Below are positions 1-12,000 of a stretch of 64,000 bases of DNA, piece after piece. Every line of letters begins with the position of its first letter. Positions within the stretch are counted from its first letter, which is position 1. The notes beneath the pieces are model-generated. The model was not told the DNA's origin. It saw nothing but the letters and a program-made list of their open reading frames with translations, and made no database searches. Made by a program: the position numbers and the translations under genes. Origin of the DNA: Cladochytrium replicatum (taxonomy: Eukaryota > Chytridiomycota > Chytridiomycetes > Cladochytriales > Cladochytriaceae); the NCBI GenBank assembly GCA_025526935.1, contig JAHLKD010000024.1, positions 248,001 to 312,000 on the forward strand. Direction: 5' to 3'.

Positions 1-1099
1 TCCAAGGCGACAATGACAGTTCCACTCTGAGCGGTTCGGGGGAAGTACTACCTGTTCACAACAGAAATACTCGAGTACGAGCATGCCTCTGTGGACGGAT
101 CCCATTCATGGTACCACCCCGGGTCGCTCAAAGACATCAATCTTGTTCGTCGGAATACGACAAAATCTGCGGGAGTTTGACCTATGGCAGTTGCCGATAA
201 TCCCACAATGCTGTCACTTCAGCGAGAATGGAGGAACCACCGACCCCAATGTGCCGATCCTGAAAAGTTGGGTACGATCGACCAGACGATCTCTGCGAAT
301 CGAAAGCGAAGTCGTTTGATTGGTCCGGAAAGTGCAAATCTTCGAAAGCTCAACTCTATCATACTAGCTGAATGACGATAACCGAGAACGAGAATGGAAG
401 ATTCGGCAATTTCCCGCTGGGTTGCACTCATCTTCCGATCTCTCGATCTATGGTTTGTTTGCGTTCACGATATTTTTAACTTTCTTTCCTTCATGGCCTC
501 CATCTAAAATCACATTTAATGGGGTTCGAACACCCAATATCCGAATATGCCTCCCATTATTTTGGCAGTGGTAGTTATAGTGTGAAACGGCGATGATGTT
601 GGGCCGTAAGTGTCCTAAGTGATTCTGGTCGTTTTGCGTTGTCTGTTGTCTGAACAACGTCCGCGTTATTTCTGAATACCTTGTACATATATACACAAGA
701 AAAGTGGTGCAACTCTTCAAAATCTGAAGAGATGGGCATTTGTTTATCGGAGATTTTTGCACAAAATGCACGCACTTTAACAATTAAAAGCCTTGCGCAG
801 TACACACTTAAAATGCCACACCAACTATTGCCTGGTTTTCCCATCGCAGTCTGGCTGTTGTTTTGGGCCCATTAAAGCGCAATTGAGTGGGAGAAGTGCA
901 GCTGACCATTTTGTACCTACAAAGAATGCCCAGTTTGCGACCTTTGGCCGCTCTCTCGACGGAACGGTTAAAAGTGATACCAAAATGTTGGGACATGAAA
1001 AACGTTGAAAAATATGATTGAAAGAAATCCCACAGAGTCCTTTACATGCACAGCCGCAGATTGTTTCTTTCGATATAACGGTGCTTATTAGAGGTTTCC
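1..1099. other. No gene recognised
   Basis: Only short overlapping open frames (under about 112 codons) occur on both strands and none reads like a known family. The stretch lies downstream of the minus-strand DDT/WHIM gene. It may hold that gene's 3' UTR and intergenic DNA. I see no repeat or RNA gene here. Confidence 0.5.
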
Positions 1100-4029
1100 T
1101 TACGAGTGCGTAGACTCTGACTCCGACTCCGCAACTGGTTGCTCATCTACCTCGTCTTCGCTATCCCCCTCTTTGTACCGAAGCTGGCGCAGCTCTCGCA
1201 GTTGCCTCAATCGCCTTTGCCGAGACTGCTGATCCACCGACACCGCAGAGTATTCCCCTTCCTCACTTTCCTCTCCCTCAGCTTGGTCCCGCGTGCTTGT
1301 GTCCGTAACAGGCCGAGATAGCCGACCAGATCGTGTCCGGATCGCCATTGGCGGTTTCGTCGCTTTCTTTTGCCTCTTCCCACCTTTTCGTCCGCCCTTA
1401 TCCTCGTCTACTCCTTCAGATTTACGTTTCGCACCATTTGGCGGGACCCCATCGTCGCTTTCGCTCATCATTGGGGTTGTCTCGCGCTCTTGTGAAATTG
1501 CCCTCCCTTTTGCAACCTTCTTTCCTGCAGGTTGGTCGGATTTTGCTGGTGGATCCAAGATCTTCATGACTTCGTGGGACCACGCAAGGATCTGAGAGGC
1601 CGTTTTGAAGCGTTCGGAGATGCTGTCCAAATGCCCTTGCAAATCATGTCGGCATGGTTGAGTGAAACCGTCATTCTCTGTCGGATCAACTTGGGCAACG
1701 GAGCGTGATTCTTCCGCCAGCAAGTCCTGAAATGCCCGATTCGCAATGTCTCGTATATTCTGCCGAACCCGAACATCCTTCTCACCAACACACCTCACGC
1801 AATAGCGCGCAAATATTTGCGCCCCGCGGAAGTACAGCTCTGATTCATTTCTAACAACGGACTCCTCCAGCACATTCTGAAGTTCACACGAAAGATCGTC
1901 CACTGCCGCCTTCTCGTTCTCTTCAGCTATCCCTGTGTGCCCAAATCGTTCAATCTTCTCCAGCTGTTCTTTAACCATCCTGTACAACGTATCGAGTGCT
2001 TTCTGGCGCGCATCTTCTTCAACCTCAGGATCCTTGCTCACCATGCACGATCGAAGTTCTGAGCTTATCCAGCTGCCAAACCTCTGAAAGCACCGGTCGA
2101 TATCCCGTTGCCGAGCAAGCATTTCATCTCGACTCAGCGAGATAACACCATCGGCAGGATTGCTGCGGGATACCCATGATTGACCAACACCAACCGACTC
2201 CAGTTTTTCGACAAGACTCCGCCGAAGCTCCGACTCTGCTGCACCACGGTCGCTCAATTGTTTGGCAAGCTTCACGGCTGTATGTACAGAATCTGAAGAA
2301 AACATGAAATGATTAACATTTACAAAGCAATGTGACCTTTCAAAGACCGTCTTACCTATGTAATACCAGTCAATCTTATCCGCAGGCAAGGAGGGGTCAA
2401 ATGATTCAATATTGTGCTCTTCATTGAATCGATGGAGAGAAGTGGACTCAACGACAATTCCATAGGTTTGTTCTGAAAATGCGTCAGCTTGATTCTCTGC
2501 AAGCAAGTAAACAGCCTCACCAGGTGAAATGTAGAGATGTTGGGCTTTTGTATCTTCTTCATCTCCGTACTCTCCATCATTCATCTTTCGAGCCCGCATT
2601 GAACTTTCGTCCTCGCTTAGTAATCCTTTCCCCTTTCGCACATCGATCCACCAATACATCCTTCCCAGCCGATCGTATCCCAACATTTGCTCGCCTTTCA
2701 GCCGCTTGACACAGTTCCGCATCACTTCCGGGTACGCCGCCTCGTCCTCCTCGATTTTCGTACGCTCCTTTTCTGTCGCAGCCAAACGGCTCTTCAAGCT
2801 CTGAACCACTTTCGCGATCGCAGTGATCTCTTTCTTAAGCTGCGTCTTAACCTGCATCTCCATCCTTCTTTCAGTTCCCTGCCTCTTCCTGAGCTCGTGG
2901 CGGGGTACATCTGCCGTAGACTCATCTTCGTTTTCCGACTCTGTTTCAAACATCTTCGCTGCTTCGTCCTCCATGGCATGAAGCTTCTTCAATGCCTCCT
3001 TGAGCTCTTCTGAAACCTGGGTACGTCTCTCATCAAGATCTTTCTTCCCCATGTTTCGTACCCATCGAAGCCGTCGTTCTTTGGTGATGGCAGACATCTC
3101 TTCATCCACAAACTCTCGGAACTTGGTCGACGCTGTTGCTTCATTCAGAAGGCCTGCGAGATATTCGACATGTTCTGATGGTGCAAGTTGCTCAAGATCG
3201 CGGTCCATACGGAGCGAAAGGGGCAATTTTGACATGGCGTGCTGCACAAGGCTCAGGGGAAGCTCTTGAGGATCACCCGAAGGAAACTCGTCGGGTAGCA
3301 CCAAGTGAATAAGATAGCGATACGTTTTGTAGAGCAGTGTCAAGTGGTGAATGGGTTGAAAGACGGCGTTGATAAATTCGCCTATGTTTCAAAGGCGATT
3401 AGATATTGAATAATTTTTTGAAGATATCATCACCTAATTCAAAGGAAAGGTCTTCGGCCCAAGCGTCTCTTGCGAAACTTCGCATGAACGAGTATATTGG
3501 GACCAGTCGAGCCACTCTGCCAACCATCTCTGGATCAGTACATCGCTTCAATTGAGGGAGGTTCGGTGCTGCAGTAATTGAGCAGTCGTCCGTTACTCGG
3601 CGGTGAACACTAATGTCCGGCAAAGTAAACACGATATCCTTCGACGAAGTTGTGAACGGAGCAGATTCTTGCGTCGGAAAATTGAACCCGTCCACAAACT
3701 TTAAGGTGGTCTGACGGAGTCCTTGCTATGTCAAATCCCAATATTCAGCCAGCTGCTCATCATGTGTAGTGCTCTCTCACCTTTTTGGTCGGCTTGCTGG
3801 TGATGACTTCGGCAGACCACACTCCGCTCTCTTTGTTAGAAGTTTCAATCTGAATCCCCGCTCCTTTGCTTCCTGAGGGGACCGCTATGGAATCGTCGGT
3901 GCCAGCTGGAGACCATATACTCCCGAAAGTCAGCGTAGTTTGCTTGAATGTCTCTAGCCTCTTGCGAGGTCTTATCTTCTGTAGGTGAGGTTCCATGTTC
4001 TCTCTGTTCTCAGAGCGGGTTGCATTCAT
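1100..4029 (-). CDS. DDT/WHIM-domain chromatin protein (ISWI-accessory type)
   Basis: Four exons are read: 4029-3781, 3725-3434, 3381-2356 and 2292-1100. They join in frame to 919 codons. A DDT-like helical segment starts near residue 150 (FELGEFINAVF, LYKTYRYLIHLVL). A WHIM1-like stretch follows (LAPSEHVEYLAGLL), then a WHIM2 signature (LGYDRLGRMYWWID) and a WHIM3-like segment (DWYYIDSVHTAVKLAKQL, then a Leu/Arg-rich helix). The tail is highly charged, with basic KGGRKGGKRQKK-type tracts and acidic ends. DDT/WHIM proteins such as Itc1, ACF1 and plant DDR proteins bind ISWI-type remodellers and linker DNA, so a nuclear chromatin-remodelling role is inferred. I see no N-terminal WAC domain, so this is not a full ACF1/Itc1 copy. 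The 63-bp intron 2293-2355 has no stop and is a multiple of three; removing it restores WHIM3 spacing. Identity of the family is good, the exact orthologue is open. Confidence 0.82.
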
Positions 4030-4266
4030 TTCAATGAATGATCTGGATTTGTTTGGCTGGTGGGATGTTGCCTAATATGGTAGTTCGCACCGCGCCACTT
4101 GGTGGTACTTATGGACTTCATTCGATCACTTAAAAATACAACATTCACAAGTTGTTTGCAAAAAATAGCTGGGGAAGCTCAAAACGAATAGAATAGTCTG
4201 CTTTCCTCGAAATGGGATGTCGGCAGTCCGTTGCTATCACTAAGCAACACAAGCACACTAAGCATC

Positions 4267-5073
4267 TTACTTCTCGCTCTGCAGGTTCTGAAAATCTGTG
4301 TAAGAACACATATTTCTTGTTCATATGCAAGAAAGATACCTGATCGAAGAGGTAGAGGCCAAGGCCATCACCGCCAACGCGGGCGATCTGGGTGAGCATG
4401 TCCGAAAGCTGCTTGTTTGCTTCAACCTATGTAGAAAACGCATCAAAAGAAAGTCAAAATAGCAGCCCCATGTTATCGTACCTGCTCTTTGAGGTATTCG
4501 CCTTCCAGGAAGTCCATGGTGGCAGGGTCGTTCTGCTCCTCTGCGACTTTATGAAGCTTAAGCAACGAAGTGTTCACATCCTTCTCAAGCTGCAGGGCGA
4601 TCTCGACGGCAGAGCGAGCAGAATTCCATTCGATTTCTGGTGCAGGCACAGAGCTGAGAACAACACGGCCACCACGCTTGTTAACGTAATCGATGAACTT
4701 TTCTCCGTGCTCTCGCTCTTCGTCCGAGCTCTGAAACAGTTGCATCAGCCTTTGCGGAGCATAACCTTGAAAATTTCATTTACTTACGTGCTTGAAGAAC
4801 TTCTGGAAGCCAGGTAGTGCCACAGAGTCTCGGCCAAAGTAGGCCGACATCGAGAGATAGATGTGCGAAGCCTTGAACTCCATGTTGAGCTGTTTTACAG
4901 ATCTATATGTAAGCTTCTGCTGCTTAGAATGTGACAATCGACAATCGCCAAACCTGATCATTGAGAGCCTTCTCGACCTCTGCGGAAAAGTTCTGTGGGT
5001 AGCAAATCATAAACGAAAGGAAGATTGGACTAAGCAGACAGGCAATACACTCTCTCCCCACCTGACGGGCCAT
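4267..5073 (-). CDS. Ferritin, heavy-chain (ferroxidase) type
   Basis: Six exons (5073-5062, 4992-4954, 4889-4788, 4730-4482, 4426-4340, 4287-4267) give 169 aa, the usual length of a cytosolic H-ferritin. The start MARQ is followed by typical helix sequences: QLNMEFKASHIYLSMS in helix A, SSDEEREHGEKF in helix B, ALQLEKDVN in helix C and EYLKEQVEANKQL in helix D. Ferroxidase ligands are present: the helix-A Glu, the EExxH of helix B, the helix-C Glu and the Gln of EQV. The protein should oxidise Fe(II) and store iron in a 24-mer shell. No signal or transit peptide is seen, so it is placed in the cytosol. I found no CAGTG-type iron-responsive loop within about 100 bases upstream. A TATA-like CATATAAG lies about 60 bases upstream. 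All five introns are 51-69 bp with GT-AG ends. Confidence 0.95.
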
Positions 5074-5333
5074 TGCGAATGTTGTTAGCGAAACTACGGG
5101 CTGTGACGGTTGATTTTTCAGGTTGATGGAACTTATATGGAAAATTGAAGGGCTGACAACGTGCCACGGCTGGCGATCGGAAACACGCCAAGGGCAAAGA
5201 CAGGCAATTATTTATGTGACAACCTGCATATGGGGATGGCAGGCGAATTAAAGCATCAACCCAGTACATTGACCCAACCCAACTTCGATAATATATTAAT
5301 ATCACTCGCTTTTGACGTTACTCATTTTAACTC

Positions 5334-5760
5334 TCAAGATACTTCTGACTCTAGTTCAAGCTCCCCATCAGTTGAATCACCAGCGACTCCCTCTGCTGCA
5401 CCCCCGGTTTAAATGATTCCTAAATTTCTTCAGCTTCTTGCGGACCAGATATTCGTTCCAATGAGACCACCTCTCCTACCGCACCATCCTGTGTCTGTGC
5501 TGTGTCAACAGTCTCAGTAGTTGGCACTGCTCCCGCTTGCTGAGCGGCTGCCAACGCGGCTGCCACAGCTTCTGCTGCACTCGCCAGCTTTCTCGTCCAC
5601 GCTTTCTCCCGTCGATCCACTCGTGCCTCAAGCCCCGGCGCTCACCCATTTGCTGAATGTGCCCTTTGAGTTCCCCATGCACTGCATCTTCCTCTGCTCT
5701 GACGGCTTTGTCGTGCTCTGTCTTCTGCAATACAGCTTCATGATTCAAGAGATATCGGAT
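5334..5760 (-). CDS. Small coiled-coil protein, unidentified (5' end not found)
   Basis: A charged helical segment reads from 5760 (IRYLLNHEAVLQKTEH, ELKGHIQQMGERRG) and continues in another frame as LEARVDRREKAWTRK and an Ala-rich AEAVAAALAAAQQAG stretch. The frame change falls at a run of four G near 5629; five G would join the frames, so an indel in assembly or genome, or a very short intron, is possible. The last part either stops at 5420 (EAEEI) or splices (donor after ERIS, acceptor GTGCAG) to an acidic tail ending at 5334 (ELELESEVS). A splice acceptor CACCTAG precedes 5760, so at least one upstream exon is missing from this call. No family was recognised. It lies behind ferritin on the same strand and head-to-head with the membrane protein at 6005. 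Confidence 0.45.
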
Positions 5761-6004
5761 CTAGGTGAGGCGATTCCAAAGTGTTTAGTGCTTTAGATTC
5801 GTCCGGCCTTTATAATAGCTGCATTTGATTTGTGGCTGTAGAAGTGGCAAGTGATCTGCCTGCCAGCCGTCTGCTTAAGATACTACGCGACTATGCTGAT
5901 CACCCACGCACAGTCGCGCTGTCAGGTGAGCGTCACGTCAAGCCAGCTAGCAATCCAACTCTCTTCCCTGCAGTTTTGCAGGTTTACACAGTTTTGGGAT
6001 CACA

Positions 6005-7390
6005 ATGTCGAGCTCACCAGTCCAGATCCAGTCTGTACTGCTCGGTAAGATACCCCCCAATCGCTACCCACCTTTCGGTTTAACCACGTTTTAAAAAAAG
6101 TATCATTCGGCATCTACGAGTGCGTCCAGTGCGTTCTCTCCCTCAGCTCACACTGGGAGAAAAGAACTTCTTTTGTCTACATCTTTAGCCTTCTTGGAGC
6201 TGTTGTGCACGTCGCGGCTCTTATCCTCTTTGTCGTTCTCGTTGATTTTCTTGTGAACCGCCGCACCGATATCAATCCGCTGCCTTTCATCGGGGTGATA
6301 TTTCTTCTTGGATCTCTGGTGCAAGCTATTGTTATATTTTTGGGGCTGCTCCATTTTCGCTCTGCGTATTGCGACGCTCCAGCACGCACCAAAAACGGAC
6401 TTCCGTTCGCATCTGCTTTAACGCTACCGGTCAACTCGCTCCCACGTCAACAACCACGCTGGAAATGGGCAGTGACGCTCACCAGTGCAGTTCTTGGATC
6501 AGGAATCGTACTGATGCTTATCAACGGTTTCAGTATGCTAGCTGTGTTCGTTTCTGGCAATATCGCCGCAACTGGGCCGATTCTGATGATGACAGGCGTT
6601 ATTACATCTTGGGTTTCCTTCTTGACAATCGCACTCAGCTTTTCATTCGTGTGAGTTCTTTTTTATCGGTCTATACTTTCTTTTTCGCATCTCACAGTCA
6701 TCCAGCCTTGCTCTAGCAAAAGCATTTGGTCATTCCTCCATTCCGGCACTCATGTCGGTCGAGATCTGGCGACTCGTTTTCGTCTTATTCATGTACTGCA
6801 CTTCGGGGATCTACCAGATTGTCTCTGCAGTATGGTCGATTGTTGACCCCGTCGCTGCAAAAGACGCTATGGGCACGTTGGCATTCTTGAATGTATTGTT
6901 GCAAGACTTCTTCGTTGTTACTTGCTCATTTCCTGTCTTTTAGTTTCTTCCCGCTTGGTCCTGCATTTTTGCTCACCACACGTTCGTCATCCTGGCCCTG
7001 AACCAGTCCCGTGGAACATTCATGCACAACGGCTCGCTTCAGAGCGCAATCGCCCGTTCCGGAAGCGGTTCTGGTGGCGACCCTAACGCGATCATTCAGA
7101 AGGGAAAGCACCCTCACGAAGTTTCCCTGCGTCTCGTGAATTCTGAGATCCCCCTGAACCGACCAACACCGGGAAACAGTGCAGCTCCCTCGCGTTCCAA
7201 TTCTGCGCGTTCGAATGCAAATGATATCATCACTGCAGTGCACAACGGGACTCCAAAGGTGAAGCCGATGATGGGAAACCAGAACCACCGACCGGTGCAG
7301 TTCCAGCGGATCGAGCATCCTCTTGGTGGAGTTGCGTACGTGCCTGTGCGGGAAGTAATGAAGGCTGCATTTGAAAGCTCTCTAGGATAG
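6005..7390 (+). CDS. Multi-pass (about seven-helix) integral membrane protein
   Basis: Four exons (6005-6044, 6101-6648, 6698-6892, 6944-7390) give 409 aa. About seven hydrophobic segments alternate with short loops, for example GAVVHVAALILFVVLVDF, FIGVIFLLGSLVQAIVIFL, VLGSGIVLMLINGFSMLAVF, SWVSFLTIALSF and WRLVFVLFMYC. The C-terminal 120 residues are hydrophilic, Ser/Asn-rich and probably cytosolic. The topology resembles fungal seven-helix receptors or other fungal membrane proteins of unknown function, but no diagnostic motif was recognised. Donors at 6649 (GTGTGAG) and 6893 (GTATTG) were chosen because they keep the helices in frame; the second removes a 51-bp intron. An AATAAA hexamer follows at 7529-7534. 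Confidence 0.7.
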
Positions 7391-8295
7391 CCATTTAGGT
7401 GCGCTTTCATCGTCAGCAGATTGTTCATTTTTGGAGACATTGTTTTGGCAGTGCTTTGTCTTGGCGGTGCTTTGATGCAGTAGTAAATTTGCAAAGTCTG
7501 GAAAAAGCCCATATTACAAATGTAACTTAATAAAATCGTTTTCATTTGAAAACGCTCGCCTCTTCAGGCATAATTGATCTGGAAAATGTGTGGAAACGTC
7601 GGCGTTCCCGTCTCAGGCACACCTCAAAAAGGGGTCACGAGAACTTCAAAGTCTCCAGAATTTGATCTGGTACCGGTCGGAACGACGACGTATCGCCGTT
7701 CGCACTGGCAGCTGGATCCTCCTAAGGAGTACAAGGAGGGTGCTGTGGCATTCCGGCACGGAGTTGCTTGAAGTAAAGGCGCAGTAAATTATGGATTCAA
7801 AAAGGGAAGCAAGCCACGGTGCGCCACATCAGTCATGTGCTCTGATGCGAACATTTCGGCGTTTGTGTTCTGGTTTTCAGAGAAGTGTTTGAGGACATAC
7901 GAGTTGGAGGATACACAGCAGTAAGAAGGGTTCCCGAATCTTGATAGTAATGTCGCGAAGTGGTCAGCTTGCGTGTGACTTGCTGAACATTGCTATCTCT
8001 GTCAATCGGATTGTCCAGAACAATCCCGGATAATCTGAACATCAACCCCATATTTCGGACACAAAGGCGTGCAACTACAAATAAATAGATCATGAAAACG
8101 TTTCTTCTTTAGGTAAACCTAGCAGGTTGGTCGGATCTGACCGATTATCGCCGAGTCACACTATTTGATTGACAGGAACATCCTCTCAAATTTGAGATAA
8201 GGAGTTACCAACGAGGAAGGTACCAACATTACCGACCATCTGCGCCATGCTCTGCTCTAAAGCTTCTTCCCATTCCAGATCTCTTCTGCTTGTGA
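7391..8295. other. No confident gene
   Basis: A 61-codon plus-strand frame from 7586 (MCGNVGVPVSG to FRHGVA) is the only candidate. It has no recognised homology and no splice partners I can support. The rest holds scattered short frames. The stretch includes the 3' UTR of the upstream membrane-protein gene. Confidence 0.4.
7529..7534 (+). other. Putative polyadenylation hexamer
   Basis: An AATAAA sequence lies about 140 bases after the stop codon of the membrane-protein gene, a plausible distance for its 3' end. It is a positional inference only. Confidence 0.4.
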
Positions 8296-8660
8296 ATGTT
8301 CAAGTTTGTTCCGCTCGCCATTAGGAAACGATTTACTAAAACGGCCCTCGAAAATAACACCTCTACACCACGGCCGATCGTCACATCACCGACCAACACT
8401 GAAGTTTCAATTTCCTCCTCTTTTGACATAGTAAGCCTATCGGAAACAACTCCGACAACAGGCATCCTTGAAAACGCAGAAACTCGATCCCCTTTCGAAG
8501 CGATCCAAGAAGCAAGCAGGATGCTCACTACTGTGAGTCAAATGGAGATGTTCTTTGGCTTGGCTATCTGATTCACACACCATCATTGTGCATGACATGC
8601 AGTACAACGAACAGCAGCCCGGTGCCGAGACTTCTGATCTTGGATCATACGAGCCCAGTG
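8296..8660 (+). CDS. Possible small Ser/Thr-rich gene or fragment
   Basis: An open frame from the ATG at 8296 runs to about 8531 (MFKFVPLAIRKRF, then a Thr/Ser/Pro-rich part and PFEAIQEASRM). A GTGAGT donor follows. An acceptor ACATGCAG at about 8602 leads to YNEQQPGAETSDLGSYEP and another GTGAGT donor at 8660. I could not follow it further. It could be a short separate gene, or upstream exons of a transcript reaching acetyl-CoA carboxylase. Composition looks coding, but there is no family match. Confidence 0.3.
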
Positions 8661-9050
8661 AGTATAGCGTCTTTCCCTCTTTCTTTCTTTCTTTGCCCAG
8701 TGGTGTTCTCTCCAAGTTTGGGGGTTCTTTACGATTGTGGGGTTGTGAGCTTCTTTCGATCGTTTCGGATCAATCATCCCACAACACAGCACACTTTGGG
8801 GAAGGGGTCCACGTGTGTGGCTTGTGTACGTGGATTGGTGGTTGAACGGATTGCACGGCGATTTGGCTGGGGCAGCAAAAACAGTAATATTTGATCCGCC
8901 CCAGCTCTCTGCTACACACCACCAACCGCTGTACAGAGAATACCGAGAAAACAGGCTGCGTGTTGCATACACGTCTGCTCTCATATCTCTTATTCGACTC
9001 CAATCAACAACTCTGATTTCTCCGAATCAACTAAATATTCACCATTCGCA

Positions 9051-12000
9051 ATGGTCTTGCTTGATGACCGTACGCATGGGAGCGTTGTGATTTGCATTGT
9101 GATTTTGTTGTAGCTTGGTTCCTTTTCTAATGGTCCACCGTCTCGTTTTGCACTCATCCGCTGATCCTTCCACTTTTTCCGCTATTCTAGCCGACGCCGT
9201 CAATGGCGAACATGACCCCGCCCTCACTTCACCCCCCTCCGTCGTTAGAGAATTCGTTCTCCGTTCCCAGGGAACCGTTGTGATCACAAAAGTGTTGATC
9301 GCAAACAACGGCATGGCCGCCGTCAAGGCCATCCGTTCGATTCGCAAATGGGCTTACGAGACTTTTGGCGACGAGCGAGCCATCCAATTCACCGCTATGT
9401 GCACCCCCGAAGACTTGAAAGTCAATGCCGAATTCATTCGCATGGCGGATCAGTACGTCGAAGTTCCGGGCGGTACTTCCAACAACAACTACTCCAACGT
9501 GGATCTGATTGTGGATATCGCCGAGCGAACGGGGGTTGAGGTATTAAACAATAAAATGGTAATGGTTTCATGATGTGTGCTAACACTTAAGCTTGAAATT
9601 AGGCTGTTTGGGTCGGTTGGGGCTTTGCATCCGAAAACCCAGTTTTGGCCGAGAAGCTCAGCCAGCTTCCGCGAAAGGTTGTCTTCATTGGTCCTCCTCC
9701 GAACGCGATGCGTTCTTTGGGCGACAAAATCGCATCAACCATCGTCGCGCAATCCGCCGAAGTTCCGTGTGTCAACTGGAGCGGTTCCGGGCTCACAACC
9801 GACAATGTCGATGAATCTGGCTACGTTAGCGTCCCACCAGAAATGTACAGACAGGCGACCACGATTGACGCCGACGAGGGTTTTGCACATGCAGAGCGTA
9901 TCGGTTTCCCAGTCATGATCAAAGCTTCCGAAGGAGGTGGTGGGAAGGGAATTCGACTTGTCGATGACCCCGCAAAATTCAAAGGAGCTTTTGTGCAAGT
10001 GCAGCGCGAAGTTCCTGGCTCTCCCGTGTTCATCATGAAGCTCGTGTCAAACTCCCGCCACTTGGAGGTTCAGCTGCTTGCTGACCAATATGGAAACGCA
10101 ATCGCACTTTTTGGGCGTGATTGCTCTGTCCAGAGGCGACACCAAAAAATCATCGAAGAGGCCCCCATCACAGTTGCTCCGCTGGAAGTTCTTTCTCACA
10201 TGGAGAGAGCCGCCGTGCGACTTGCGAAATTGGTTGGATACGTCAGTGCAGGTACTTTGTTCACTTGCCATTTGTCAGCAACAGTTTATAACGTTATGGG
10301 ATTAGGAACTGTTGAGTATCTATTCGAACCAACAACGGGCAACTATTTCTTCCTCGAGCTGAACCCACGTCTTCAAGTAGAGCACCCAACCACTGAAATG
10401 GTATGACAGCCCGAAGAAATGAGCCTTTTGGATCTAACGCTACCATCAAAGGTTTCCGGAGTGAACATTCCTGCCGCCCAGCTCCAAATTGCCATGGGAA
10501 TCCCGCTCAACTGCATCAAAGACATCCGTATCCTGTACGGAGTGACTCCGACCGGTGTTTCTGAAATCGACTTTGACTTCGTTCAGCCTCAATCTCTTCA
10601 GATCCAACGAAAGCCGTCGCCAAAAGGACACGTCATCGCCACCCGTATCACAGCAGAGAACCCCGACGCTGGTTTCAAACCCAACAGCGGCAAAGTTCTC
10701 GAACTCAACTTCCGCAGTAACAGCAATGTGTGGGGTTACTTCTCCGTGAACGCATCAGGTGGTGTGCACGAATTCGCCGACTCGCAGTTCGGACACATCT
10801 TCTCCTACGGTGAAACCCGCGGCGAGGCTCGAAAGAACCTCATCGTCGCGTTGAAAGAGCTGTCCATCCGTGGCGATTTCCGGACGACAGTTGAGTTCCT
10901 GATCAAATTGTTGGAAGACGAAACGTACATCGGGAACGAGTACACGACTTCTTGGCTGGATATGTTGATTGCGAAAAAGGTCGAGACCGAGAAGCCGGAT
11001 CTGATCTTGGCCGCGTTGTGCGGAGCTGTGTTCAAAGCGTCCACGGCATTTGATAACAACATCACCGAGTACCGCAGGGCGCTGGACAAGGGCCAGACCC
11101 CATCGAAATCGCTTTTGACAACCACATTCAAGGTGGACTTTATTTATGACAATGTGCAGTTCAAAATCTCGGCCTCCGTGATCGGACCTGAGACATACAG
11201 CTTGGCGGTCAACGGTTCCTCGATTGAAGTCATCGCAAAGAAGTTGGCTGACGAAGGTCTTCTTGTGCTTGCGGACGGGCGAACGCACTTGGTTTACGGG
11301 AAGGAGGAGTCCCACGCAACCAGCATGGTGGTCGATGGAAAGAACTGCGTGCTTGAAAAGGAAACCGACCCTACCAAGCTGCGGTCGCCTTCTCCCGGAA
11401 AGCTTGTTCGTTACCTGGTCGACGACGGCGCACACATCGATCTGGGCGAAGCATTCGCTGAAATCGAGGTATGCTGCCAAACTTAAAACAATCGAAGCAA
11501 TAATGATTACTAATTGGCTACTAGGTCATGAAAATGTATATGCCTCTTCTTGCCACCGAAAGTGGGATCATCCGACACGTGCTCCCCTCTGGCAGTGTTC
11601 TCGCCACGGCAGATGTTGTTGCTCGTCTCGAACTGGACGATCCCAGCCGTGTTAAAAAGGCTGTTCATTTCGAAGGTGTATTCCCGGCATTCGGGTATGT
11701 ACTGCATGGACGTATCAGCATGCTGTCACTTACATTTTGTTGCAAGTCCCCCGCAGTCGATTGGTGACAAGCTTCACCAGAAGTACCGTTCCGTCATGAA
11801 AACCGTAGATGCCATCATTGGTGGATACTCATTCCACGCAGAGCTTCCTGCCGTTGTGCGGTCGCTTGTCGAGCTCCTCCGAAACCGGCTCCTTCCATAC
11901 CACGAAGCTCAGGAGGCGTTGTCGGCCATTTCGACTCGCATTCCTGCTAAGCTCGACAGTGCGCTGCACGCCGCACTCGACGAGTACCGCGATGGAACAG

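Noticed and set aside
515-540. GGGGTTCGAACACCC resembling a tRNA T-arm
   Set aside because: The stem does not pair fully and no D or anticodon arm fits on either strand.
6893-6943. Reading through to DFFVVTCSFPVF as the end of the membrane protein
   Set aside because: A 51-bp GT-AG intron removes it and continues into another hydrophobic segment and the hydrophilic tail.
10755-11480. Long minus-strand open frame (241 codons)
   Set aside because: It is antisense to the biotin carboxylase region of ACC1 and reads as a codon shadow with no family features.
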